Positions 1 through 11,200 of a stretch of 64,000 nt of DNA are shown here, piece by piece. Made by a program: the position numbers and the translations under genes. Positions within the stretch are counted from its first letter, which is position 1; the number at the start of each line of letters is the position of its first letter. The DNA is taken from positions 16,319,962 to 16,383,961 of the forward strand of contig NC_087074.1 of the NCBI RefSeq assembly GCF_026151205.1. The letters run 5' to 3'. This DNA comes from Bolinopsis microptera (Eukaryota; Ctenophora; Tentaculata; Lobata; Bolinopsidae). The notes under the pieces were generated by a model that was not told where the DNA came from, searched no databases, and worked only from the letters and a program-made list of their open reading frames with translations.

Positions 1-1319
1 TTACCCTCCCCTGTCGTCTGGGTAAGGTTGAAGTAGTTCATGTCCGTGTAACCGTCCTCCCACTTGTAGATGCTACTCAGTTCCGGGTCACTGACTCCGA
101 TCCAGAGGAGGTTGAATTTGTCATCCGACTTAACACCGGGGAATCTAGAGTTCACCATGGTAACCAGCTCATCGTTGTGTATCCTAGTTGGAACAGTCGC
201 CAGGTTCCAGCCTGTCTCACCTTCTTTGTTCATATCTTTACAAGAACTCTGGCACTCAGCTCTAGTACCAAGTTTAGCTTCCTTGCAGAACTCGTATTCG
301 ATGTCTCGTCTGTGAGTCATGCTGATGGCAAACGCATCCATGTAAACCCTGCAGGAGAGCAGGTTGGGGGACCCCCTCTTGTAGTTTATATGACCGTTGT
401 CCCCCCAGAATACTCCATAACTTCCCCGGACCCTGAGGTAGTCTTTAGTGTATCCCACCAGGAGTTGAGCGTGAGGCATGGATTCAATAGCACAGAGAGC
501 GTCGTCGTATAAGCCACTGCTGTAACCGTAGTAGTTCATGCTGATGTAGGACCCAAATGCCACTGGTGATCGTAGGAGACCCTCCAGCATGCTAGCCTCG
601 TTTCTTCCTAGAGGGATCCAATTCTGGAGCCAGGTTTTCCTCATAGCATTGTTCTCTCCAGAAGCGATGTGCTCCTGAAAGGCACATGACTGGTAGTCCG
701 AGGTAGTGGGCCAGTCCTCTTCACTCATCAGGTATTGTCGGTCTATCGTTAGTTTGTAACCCTCTTGGGTAGTGCCACCCGCACACCCGCTGTAGGAGAA
801 GGTGCAGTCGATGAAGTACTGCTTCGAGAAGACCACGAACTCTCCGGTAAGTTTCCTGTACACCGCCTCCATAGCTGCAGCATTTGGGAATGCCCAGCAG
901 GCCCCACAACTAGCTTGATCCTGTGGGTCTGACATTCCCAGTTCTTTCTCCCAGTACTGGTACTCGTCAGGCAGAGCTGCGACGGTTCTTTTCCTGAGGT
1001 TCAGCTCTTCCGGGACCTCAGAGGCAGTCTGGGTCAAGTTAGCAGACTGAGCTGCCAGAGCCATCAGAGCAGCTTGTTCTTGGTTGTTGTTTACAGAGAA
1101 CCTGTTCAGACTATCGAGCAGGACTCCGCTAGTAGTCTGTTCAACAGCAGCCGCCGTCTCAACCAGACGTTTGAACCGCTCTTTATAGTCCTCATTGTTC
1201 TTTATCTGGACGTCCCATCTCTTGATAGTGTTCAGGAAGAGTTTCTTGGTGTCGTCTATTGTACTTTTTGAAAGGGAGAGTGTAACGAGTGTCACTATTA
1301 GCAGGAAACACCGATACAT
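1..1319 (-). CDS. secreted papain-family (C1A) protein with C-type-lectin-like tail, 3' end outside window
   Basis: An uninterrupted frame from the ATG at 1317-1319 runs off the left edge (about 439 codons). It starts with a signal peptide (MYRCFLLIVTLVTL...). A prodomain resembling the I29 inhibitor fold follows (spaced F/W/Y/E/R positions, then LNRFSVNNNQE). The mature C1A domain has Q19 and the nucleophile Cys in DQASCGACWAF, GCAGG in place of GCNGG, and the catalytic His in MPHAQLLVGY. Where family members have NSWG before the WG.xGY motif this protein has GSYG, so the usual catalytic Asn is replaced by Gly. After the peptidase comes a CTLD-like stretch (FCKEAKLGTRAEC, GWNLATVPT, WIGVSDPE, YKWEDGY). 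By family knowledge it should be an endolysosomal or secreted cysteine protease, but reduced or altered activity is possible. It appears to be single-exon within the window. Peptidase identity is strong; the CTLD call is good but the domain is cut by the window. Confidence 0.85.
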   Translation of the reverse strand, partial: MYRCFLLIVTLVTLSLSKSTIDDTKKLFLNTIKRWDVQIKNNEDYKERFKRLVETAAAVEQTTSGVLLDSLNRFSVNNNQEQAALMALAAQSANLTQTASEVPEELNLRKRTVAALPDEYQYWEKELGMSDPQDQASCGACWAFPNAAAMEAVYRKLTGEFVVFSKQYFIDCTFSYSGCAGGTTQEGYKLTIDRQYLMSEEDWPTTSDYQSCAFQEHIASGENNAMRKTWLQNWIPLGRNEASMLEGLLRSPVAFGSYISMNYYGYSSGLYDDALCAIESMPHAQLLVGYTKDYLRVRGSYGVFWGDNGHINYKRGSPNLLSCRVYMDAFAISMTHRRDIEYEFCKEAKLGTRAECQSSCKDMNKEGETGWNLATVPTRIHNDELVTMVNSRFPGVKSDDKFNLLWIGVSDPELSSIYKWEDGYTDMNYFNLTQTTGEG

Positions 1320-1720
1320 TATCCTGGAGATATTTCTGTTTTTATTAATATCGCCCCAATTCGAATATGGAAAAGAAAGGAAATGCTTAAACTTGTTAAA
1401 ATCTGATCAATAAATACGAATTGAAAGGAGTGATGCTTTGATTCTTTGATTCTTTATACGCTTCAAAGAGAAACTACAAAAGATTGTAAAAGATGCAAAG
1501 TAAATTGTTAATTTTGATTGCTGTTCGTTAACCATGGTGATTAAATTTAAACTATAGCTCATTATCGGAAACAAGCAAAAGGGAGAAACAGCTAACAAAT
1601 AAATCATTACTTTTTACCCCTCCCGATTTATTTGTTAATCCATAATGTTTTTTTTTAACTTCTAAACTAATATATTTATTTATAAAAGTCGTATTACTTA
1701 TACTTATAGCTATATATATA
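1320..1720. other. gene-free upstream region of the papain-like gene
   Basis: AT-rich sequence with no convincing coding potential. It must contain the promoter of the minus-strand papain-like gene, but no clear TATA or initiator could be singled out. Confidence 0.5.
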
Positions 1721-1939
1721 CGGTTCATCTACAATATCAAAGACCGATCAGAAGACCTACTTCCCTACTACAAGAGAGCACATATCCTTCCTCTTGACCA
1801 AAGGATTTTCTCTCAAGTCTGCCTGTTAACTTATAAAGCTGTGCATGGGATTGCACCGGCCTACATACAGAATCTTGTAGTGATAGAAAACCCATTGACA
1901 ATAGCTAGTACAAGATCAAAAGTAGAAGGAGATTGTTAG
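1721..1939 (+). pseudogene. C-terminal fragment of a CR1-type LINE ORF2
   Basis: The plus-strand frame reads RFIYNIKDRSEDLLPYYKRA and continues through LPLDQRI, VCLLTYKAVHGIAPAYI and TIASTRSKVEGDC to a stop at 1937-1939. It aligns by eye with the C-terminal region of the CR1-type ORF2 at 13275-16244 (RFIYNIDDRDVDLLEYYKKA, LPIEERI). Only about 73 codons remain and the upstream reverse transcriptase is missing, so this is a dead 3' fragment. It is flanked by TATATA-rich simple sequence. Confidence 0.7.
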
Positions 1940-2044
1940 ACATATATATATATATCGACACCGACTTTTAATGTGTAGGAGTACAGCAACAAAATATATA
2001 TATATAGCTATTATACTATATAGCACTTATATCTGACTCAAGAA

Positions 2045-2505
2045 ATGGGAAAAGCATGGGGTGCTCTACATAGACTGAAGGATATCTGGAAATCCAAACT
2101 CTCAAAGAGCCTTAAGATTAGATTGTTCATAGCGGTTTGTGAGTCAGTACTGCTCTACGGATCAGAAACCTGGACACTGACAAAGGCTCAAGAAAAAAGT
2201 TTGGACGAGACATACACAAATATGCTGCGTATTATATGGTGCTGGGTAGCTCATGGAATGACAAGGTCAGCAATATAAATATAAATGTGTATGGTAGCCT
2301 ACCAAGGCTGTCAAACAAGTTACGAAGCAGGAGATTAAAAATGGCGGGACACTGCATCAGATATCCTGAGCTACTTGCCAGTGATTTAGTCTTATGGGAA
2401 CCTACGCACGGTAGAGCACAGCAAGGCCGACCAAGACAAAGCTACTTGTCTACGTTACTGAAGGAAGTTGGGACAAACTCTAAAGAGGAACTGTGCAAAC
2501 CCTGA
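2045..2505 (+). pseudogene. frameshifted C-terminal fragment of a second non-LTR retrotransposon
   Basis: Two overlapping plus frames together give a typical LINE tail. 2045-2278 reads WGALHRLKDIWKSKLSK, ESVLLYGSETWTLT, TNMLRIIW. 2236-2505 reads NKLRSRRLKMAGHCIR, LVLWEPTHGRAQQGRPRQSY. The frame changes near 2240-2278, so the copy is broken. The GSETWTLT / RRLKMAGHC / GRP pattern is widespread in animal LINEs; I do not assign a clade firmly. It differs from the CR1-type fragment just upstream. Confidence 0.7.
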
Positions 2506-4139
2506 TGCGGGACAGGGATATAATATATATGGAGGGGGTTATCTGGAGTAGATCGGACTTAGTTCCGACATAGTAGTAGTATAGTAGTAGTTATACTTAT
2601 AGCGTCAGATTAATGAATGTGGAGAAAAGAAAATCAAATTATCGAACATAATTTGACGGCCCACTATTAGTACTCCCACTAACAGCAACTATACTCCCAG
2701 CTAGCCGCTGTCAGTAGAGCTACTTTAACTTACAGACAGTGTGAACTACAAAACCTCTTGATATTAACAGGAACACTCACAGACAGAGACAGTAATTCAA
2801 ATTAAGTAAGGTTTCACTCAATTAAAGGTTTTAAAGACATTCTAAGAAGAAAAGAAATTACGCAAGGAAAAGTTTTCCTAATCGACTTTTACAATTGTCT
2901 GTTGGACCCAGCGAAACTCGATCAATAATTTGATAGTGTAATTATAAAAATATATAACCGTTCCATTTTGCTAATTAGATATAAACTTGCAAGGAAACAA
3001 TGAAGAGGAATGGGCGTGGCCCAAGGAGGACAATTTTCCTGTTCTTCACCTGAATAATATGTTTAATGACAATAATTAAAGACAGTTGACTGGACGTTAA
3101 AAAGACTGTCATCCTCCGTAATTAAGTAATTAGACCTAGGGACCATAGTTCGTTAGATAGTTTTGTCCAATCTAGACTTGCTATTGTCTGCCTGACTACA
3201 TGTCTAATTTATTTGTGGGGAGGTATTCAATCTTTAAGTTTAAATTAACACTATTTAAGATTATATACTGACAGTGACTATCTTACATGATCACAACACT
3301 AGACACACAACACTTCTGATGAAGAGTGTTACCATAGTTACAACACTACTGATGAAGGTCACAGAGAAATCAATCTACAATATAAAGATATAATAATATT
3401 GGGAATCAGTGAAATTATTGGATTACGATGAATGGGGACTTGCCACCCAATGGCAACATTACTAGAAGAGATAACTAACAATCAGCGTATTCTATATGAA
3501 TGGTTAGTATTATGATAAACAATCACTCAATAACTCAACTTCGTGACAAAATATTCCATTAATTATTGGCAGGAAAGTAAACGTGCACAGAAACAACCGT
3601 TAAAATATGAACAACGCAGTTGATGGTAACAAAAGAGAGACTCGGAGAGTGTGGTACTAAAACAAAAGGGGAACTGATAATTACTCTCTCAACCGTTCAT
3701 TGTTTATATTGGCTCACTTACAAGCCACTTTGTTGGTTCAAGCTTGACCATCGCCTCTTTGAATGGTGGACCTTCGCGACCACGTATTATACATCACTTA
3801 GTGATGATCACTATTATACCAAACAATGAGAACACAATGTAGTACAAATTGCTCAATTACATGTTACCCGACAGTACGTGTTTACTATCATAACACGTGC
3901 TAATCTATGCTATTAATAATGGTTTATTAATAATATGCTATAAATAAATATTGCCCCACTTATCTCAAACATAAAATATTAATCTAAAATTAGCAGCTAT
4001 TTGTATAGTAGAAGTGTAGACACAGCTCACTACTGCACTACACTAGCTAGCAACAAGTGAATAACTGAATAACATTGTTAAATGTATACTAGAAAGCCTG
4101 TGGTCACCCGTCACAGGGAGTATTCTTTGTTAGTATTTG

Positions 4140-4510
4140 TTATTGAAAGAAAAAAACATCCATCCAAATTACCGATGATATAGCCGATTATAATGTAAAA
4201 CAGATTAAACACAACATAATCACCAGAAAATGATCAAAATGACGTTCCAACAATCATTGCGCGTGCACGTGCGCGTTTCCGTAAGTGTTGCTATGCAAAT
4301 TCAAATCATTCTTTGGTAGTCAGTTTTTATCGCATCAAAAAATATCCGTCACAACCGAAGATACAGCCAATGTATGTATAATGTAGCTTGCACTAAAAAC
4401 AACGTAATTCATAATTATCACAAAACCGATCAAAATGACGCTCGCAAATCTTTGCACGTGCAAGTGCACGTTTAACACCGTTACCATGGTTGCTATGCAA
4501 CTTCCTATTT
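4140..4510 (+). repeat. two copies of a dispersed repeat carrying CACGTG-rich core
   Basis: Two diverged copies follow each other (about 4140-4305 and 4325-4510). Both have ACCGAWGATAxAGCC, a GATCAAAATGACG block, then a GC-rich core (GCGTGCACGTGCGCGTTT and GCACGTGCAAGTGCACGTTT), then TTGCTATGCAA. A third copy lies at about 35735-35885 (CACAACCGAAGATACA, ACACGTGCACGTGCAAG, CTATGCA). There is no coding content. Probably an old non-autonomous element. Confidence 0.55.
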
Positions 4511-5427
4511 CTCGTCTGATTTGCACGTGGGCGGTACTATAACTCCGTCATTCTCATATTTGTTTCAAAATATTAGATTGGGTGCTTATTTTTTTGCACT
4601 TATCTCATGCTGTTCGTATGTGTTATCTTATGCTGTTCGTATGTGTTATCTTCTGCTGTTCGTATGTGTTATAATGATTAGTGTAAACGTATAGAAAGCT
4701 CAAGAGGTGGTCAAGACAATAAATCATTACAAGTTGGTGTTTAGCTGTGCTCAGACGCTATCACAATCAAGTACCCGGAAACAGGTTGCTTTGTAGCCCC
4801 CGGTAACTCGTACTCCGTTTTATAGATCTAAATTTTAGAGTACCTTTTATTTACCAAATTGAACATAATAATTTACATACTTAGTTAGAATGTGCTTAAT
4901 TACCTGACCTGTAGATTATATAATATATTCTAGATACTACAGTATTATGTGGTTATTAAACCGCCATACCTACAGTTAAACCCCGATTTACATAGATTTT
5001 GCATAAAAATTCGCAATTTACGTACAACTATCAGTATCAACAGATTCCTATAGTTGTGATACCTTAAACAGAAGCGCATGCGGCATGCCAAGATTAACTT
5101 ACAAATATAGGTCAATCAAGATCAGTAGCTAAAAGAAATCACTTTGCTCTCACCAGCTCTTTTGTCCAACTAGTATCAGCATATTTGTGTGATATGGTAT
5201 TTTTCGGGGAAATTGAATGCTAAATTGGACAGCGAGTCAGAAATCTAAAAGTGTAACAGATCCAGCTCTATCTATCTTTTAATAATATTGACTGAATTTA
5301 TTATGTAGATAGTAGTAGGTAGTAGTAGTAATACTAGTGGTAGTAGTAAACCCGCTATGGGTTGGCATGTGAAAGCAATTTCCTGATGAAATGAGTTCTA
5401 TACTGCAAATTGAATAGACCTGTTTAT

Positions 5428-5747
5428 GTTACTATAGTAACACGTGACTTGTTGCTATAGTTACTATAAATTGAATATTCGTGAATCTTCCTGCCATTTT
5501 ACGTCAGGTAAATTTTTTCAAGGTCAAGAACGAAAAGATAATAATATAAAATATAATGATTTGGTTGGAAAACCAAGGTTTACTTATAAGCGAGGATCGG
5601 ACGTAGTACCTCTTCAAAACTAATGAACTATTTTAATTTTAATAAGAATATATCATTTGTCGGACGTGGTTAACGAGATTCCGACTAATTACTATAGTAA
5701 CACGTGACCAGTTACTATAGTACCACGTGACTAGTTGCCATAGTAAC
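5428..5747. promoter_or_regulatory. cluster of RFX X-box-like palindromes fused to CACGTGAC E-boxes
   Basis: Five 14-mers match the inverted-repeat X-box pattern GTTRCCNNRGYAAC closely: GTTACTATAGTAAC (5428-5441), GTTGCTATAGTTAC (5451-5464), ATTACTATAGTAAC (5688-5701), GTTACTATAGTACC (5711-5724), GTTGCCATAGTAAC (5734-5747). Three of them share their last base with a CACGTGAC E-box (5441, 5701, 5724). RFX factors are known to bind X-boxes; that this cluster is a working enhancer is inference, and no gene start was identified nearby. Confidence 0.4.
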
Positions 5748-8298
5748 TTCAAATTAACGGGGGAGGAGTTGTCCGGGTCAGCACAGCTGTCAGTCTGCAA
5801 GCGGTCTGAAAACCGAGATCTAGATCTGCAGTCAAATATACAAATTTGCAATTAAAATAACTAGTTCTTTACCTTGTGACGTGCCAAAGTAAATTAGTAA
5901 TAGTTTATTACTAGTACCTGTGAAGGGTAATTAATAATTGTAGCTTACCTGGGACTTGTCAACCGTCTGACGTCACTCTGACGTCACTTGCAACTTAATC
6001 TTCCTGATGTTGCGTAATGGTTCTCCGGGCCGGTTTTCGAGTCACGCTGAGTTTGAAGTGGTACCTCATTACACCGATTTTAATGAAAATTAATAAAAGG
6101 GATGGATGATCTTGTAAATTTGTGAATTAACGATAGAACATGCTTCATGTGCGCGACAAAAGTGACTTCATTTGCATTTAAAGTTTAGTTAAATTTGTCA
6201 CACTAAGAAATTGCATAAACCCTGGTTAGAATTCCGATAGTTGTCTCATCCGTTAGGCAAAATTTGTCTTATAACAATATCTAGTCTTAATTTCTAACAA
6301 TCTGTTTTCGCTCTTTTGAGTGGGTCGATCATATAATTGATGTTTTGGGACAAAGTGAGATTCTCCACTCAGAAATGTTAACCTTGTCACACTATAAACA
6401 TGTAACGGAGTAAATATGGACCCCTTGCTGCCGTGTTTGACCAAATTGTCGAGTTTCCAGTTGATAGGATGGATATACATATGACGGTTACCTACATATT
6501 TTTTGTTAAATGGTGCGCCCAGGTTTACTCTGTCACATATTTAAGAAAATATATAATGAGGAATGTTTAACTTTAGGGAAAGTAGTCTGGTAGTTGTCCG
6601 GTAGTTGTCGGACTACTGAAGTTGTCCGGTAGCCCAGTCATGCCCAATTATACAAGGAACATCGCTCACATTAATTGCAGTAAATGCACAACTAATATAA
6701 TACTAATTAAACAACGCAACTTATATAAGTATATTAGCTTGTTAAAACTAACAGAAGAGAGAATCGCGGGGAAAAGAGAAACGGCAATCAAAGGAATCAG
6801 GGAAGGGAGTAAGTGCCCAATTACACAAGGAACATCGCTTATATTAATTACAGTAAATGAAGGAATATCGAATTCTAATAGAGGAAAAGTTCTTGAAAAT
6901 AAGGACAAGAAATTTTAACTTCATTTTTGTGACAATGTTATCAGCAACTGCAAACTGCCTTCTCTTAAATCAACTGTATTGTCCATACTCCTTATATGGA
7001 GTTTTCACACTTTTCAAACAAAAATCAGATATAAATGATTTTTGTCCAAAATTGAAAATTCCATATAATGTGACAGACTTACCTCATTTCACAATAACCA
7101 AGTGCATGTATAAGACAACCATTCAAAACAACATATATTAGGGCTGTGATACTGATCGGTAGAAGAACCATCAAATAATGAGTTAAAATGGTTTTGAGGA
7201 CACATCACAGTAGAAAAGAGGTATCGTATTATAAGTGTGACAAAGTTCACCAAATATTTCCTTATAACCGTCGATTCCGTACCCTTTAACCAATGTTGTA
7301 TTATATAATAATAATAATAATAAGGCCCCCGCTCAGAACACCAGAGCTAGTGAGTAGTGGGTCCGAGGCTGATACTCGTGGTCAGCACCCCCGGGGTCGG
7401 TAACGGCAGCAGTCCATTGGATGGCTGCCGGCTAGAGCTACTCACTCCCTGGCATTGCCAGATGTCTTCTTCCTGAGGTTCAGTTATAGCACAAAGTTTA
7501 AACTATTAACACTGTTAGTTCCCCCGTTACTAGTCCAAGTAACGGGCTAGAACTTGACCAAACAGCTGGTGAAACACCTGTAGACCACCAGAACCTCAGG
7601 CTCTTATGTCCCTTCTCAACATCACTTAATGCTATCATGAGATTTTGTACTTGCTAAATATTCATGTTTAGGAGGGAAAAAGAAAAGAAAATTACAAAAA
7701 AAAGTTAAAAAGAAAAAAAGAAAAAAAAAGCACAAAATGGAAAAACCAAGAAAAATATCTGTAACTGAGACAGCAGTATTTTAGGATTTTAAGATAATAT
7801 ATCTCCTGATTTTTATTCGATATCATAGCAGCACAGACTGCTGGTACTGAAAGAATATCATTCCTTTGGAAATACTACTTTCTATAATGTTACCATACCC
7901 AGCACACTCGAATAATTATAACATTGTAATCATATTATTATATTTCATTGTATATTATATTTCATTGTTTTGTTTTTACTTGTCCCCCGGGTAATTCCCT
8001 TTCTTGCCTCTCGTTGGTGAAAATCTTTTATCCTTCTGCTCTAGCTCTTGGTTTCTTGACTAGGTGCAATTGACACCTAGTGGTTTTCTTTCCGGGCATG
8101 GACTGACCCGCAGATGTCCCCCAATCTTAAGTTGTGGACTCGTGACAAAAGGATGTGTGGCCATGGGTTAAATGGTTACTAACGGGTCTACTACCCAGGA
8201 GGTAGCTACCTGGGGAGCTGGGCGACGCGGGGCAACGCTCAGTGCTCTGTTTTCCCTGCCAACTCTCTAGGGGGTATTTCAAGTCCCCCAGTTATGAT

Positions 8299-11200
8299 AT
8301 GAATTCTCTCTCAAATTTTTCAAACTCTCCTACTCTCCCTACTAATGGGTCAGAGCAGGATCAACAACCTAACATCGCCCCTCCAGCTCGCCGTGAGAGG
8401 AAGGCTCGCACTGAGACTTCCACTCGTCACACGTGGAGCAAGGAGGACAACATACAGCTCATGACGCTGTATTACCAGAGTCAACCATCCCGCTCTGGTT
8501 ACAGAATGAGACTCCGGTCACTGTGGGATGATGCCGGACTCTTCACTTGTACAGAACAAAGATTGGCAGACCAAGCAAGGTCAATCAGAAATAATAATCT
8601 CCTCTCAGACATAGAACTACTGGAGATTCGAGGTACTCTTCCACCTAGCGTAGTGGAAGAGGCCCCAACAACGACAACTCAAGCTTTACCAACAGTCTCC
8701 CAAGCAATCAGGACGTTAAGGGATGCAACTATCCCAACTGTTGCCGCCGAAGAACTCACCCCCACCGCAACGGTACCTGATTTTGACAAGGAGGCAATCA
8801 TTGAGCGGCTAAAAACCCTCTTAGAAGACCCTTCAGTGATAGAAACCAAGCCCCTGAGACATGTGAACAGAAAGAAGCTTATGGAGGAAACATCTCTCAT
8901 CAACTCATGTATAGCAGAGATTCCTACTTCTTCAATCACTGAAACCAACACTTTATTGCTTGCAGGAGCACATTTAGTCAGCGAAAGACTTGATGAAAAA
9001 CCTGCAAATAAGAATGCAGAGAAGCGGAAAACTCCGCTATGGAAAAGAAGAATCGAAGATAAGATTACCCAGGTGAGGAAAGACATCTCTTATCTCGAGG
9101 AGAAGAAGAAAGGTATTACACTTAAACAAAAAATACTAGAAGGGCTCAACAGACGTCACCCCCTGTTGAAGAAAAAGGGTATATCATGCATCATTGAGGA
9201 GCTCAAGCAACGTCTTCGTGCAAAAGCAGCTAAGATAAAGAGATTTAATAAAAGATGCGAACGATACCACCAGAACAAGTTGTTTGGAAACAACCAGAGG
9301 CAGTTCTACAGAAACCTTCAAACAAACCCTGAAGAACAGGATATCTCCCACCCTGAGGCTGACAAGGATTCTTGTTTGAAGTTCTGGAAGAACATATGGG
9401 AGCAGCCGGTTGAACATAACAGTGATGCTGAATGGTTACCGGATGTCAGAACAGCACTAGCCTCAGCAGATGAACAGCGACAGTTCGTTATAACTAACAC
9501 CCTGGTTGCAGATAGAGTGAAGAAAATGACCAATTGGTCCTCTCCTGGTACAGACGGACTGCATGCTTATTGGATAAAGCACTTTAAAGAACTCCACAAT
9601 AGGATTGCAGATCAACTTATGAATTGCTTAACCAACGCTGATATCCTAGACTGGATGACATTGGGACGCACGTACCTGCTCATAAAGGACCACTCCAAAG
9701 GACCCATCCCAGGCAATTTCAGACCTATTACATGCTTATCAGCTATGTGGAAACTGTTCACTGGTCTAATCACAGATTCCATATACAACCATTTAGACCA
9801 GCAAAAACTCCTCCCCACTGAGCAGAAAGGGTGCAAGAAGAAGAGCAGAGGATGTAAAGAACAGTTAATGATAGACAAACTCATTCTGAAGAACTGTAAA
9901 CGAAGGAAGCGGAACCTGAACATGACGTTTATAGACTACAAGAAGGCGTATGATAGCGTCCCACACTCCTGGATTCTGTCTTGTTTGACCATGTGTGGTA
10001 TCTCTTCATCCATCATAGACCTGTTTGAAGCCTCCTTCAAACAATCGTATGTTAACCTGATGCTTGGTAAAGTTTCCCTTGGGAGAATTAAAATTAATAG
10101 AGGTCTATTCCAAGGAGACTCAGTATCACCTATTCACTTTATCATTAGTCTTATACCCCTGTCCATTCTTTTGAATAAGCATGATATAGGATATTCTCTG
10201 GACAGAAAAGATGGACCAAAAGTGTCGCATAGGCTATACATGGACGACCTCAAGTTGTATGTCGAGAGTGAAGACGAAATGCAAACACTGGTTAATACCA
10301 CAGCAGAGTTCAGCAGTGACATAAAAATGGAATTCGGGCTAGAGAAATGTGCCGTGGTGAAGGTAAAGAAGGGAGCAAGAGCCGTTTTCGAAGGCATCTC
10401 CCTACCCACAGGTGAACAGATCCATGAGTTGGAGGACGAGGGCTATAAGTATCTGGGAATACTAGAAGCCAATGATATACTACACAAAGAGATGAAAGCA
10501 CTGGTTACAAAAGAGTATATCAGAAGAGTTAAAAAGGTTTTAAAATCCCAGCTTCATGGCAGGAATAGTATACAAGCAATTAACACCTGGGCTGTACCTG
10601 TGATAAGATATGGAGCTGGAATTCTCTCATGGAATGCTGGAGAGACCAAAGCCTTAGATGTCAAGACCAGGAAACTGATGAGGATAAATGGAGCTCACCA
10701 CCCCCAAGGAGATGTTGATCGGTTATACGTAAGCCGTCAACTGGGTGGCCGTGGGCTACATAGTATAGAGGAAGTCGTAAAGAGAGAGGAGAATGCACTC
10801 ACCACTTATGTGGTGAGAAGTAGAGACCCAGAACTGATTGCTCTGAAGGACTACTTTGTCAAAGACAAGATACTCTTGGGTGAAGAGATAGAGAAAGATA
10901 TCGACCGAACACAACGCGAGGAAATCCGCAAGGAGAAGTGGACTGCTAAAGTGATGCACGGACAGTTCGCAAGGCAGATGATGGGTATAGCGGACCCGTT
11001 AACCTCTTGGAACTGGCTCACTCAACAAGACTTGAAGAAGGAGACAGAAGGATTGTTGATAGCAGCCCAAGACCAAGCACTTAGGACTAATTATGTGAAG
11101 CACAGGATTGACAAAACACCTGGCTCTTCTCCCCTCTGCAGACTCTGCAGAAATCATTACGAGACAATAGACCACATACTGAATGGGTGCCCAAAACTTT

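Larger units (their letters stand above)
2506..7302. other. long gene-free AT-rich interval
   Basis: No frame with recognisable protein similarity or codon structure was found over 4.8 kb. Contents that can be named are a dispersed CACGTG-bearing repeat (4140-4510), a three-copy direct repeat of a roughly 20-bp TGTTCGTATGTGTTATCTTx word near 4600-4680, GTAGTA-type microsatellites near 5310-5350, and the X-box/E-box cluster at 5428-5747. Short open frames in this interval look random. Confidence 0.5.
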
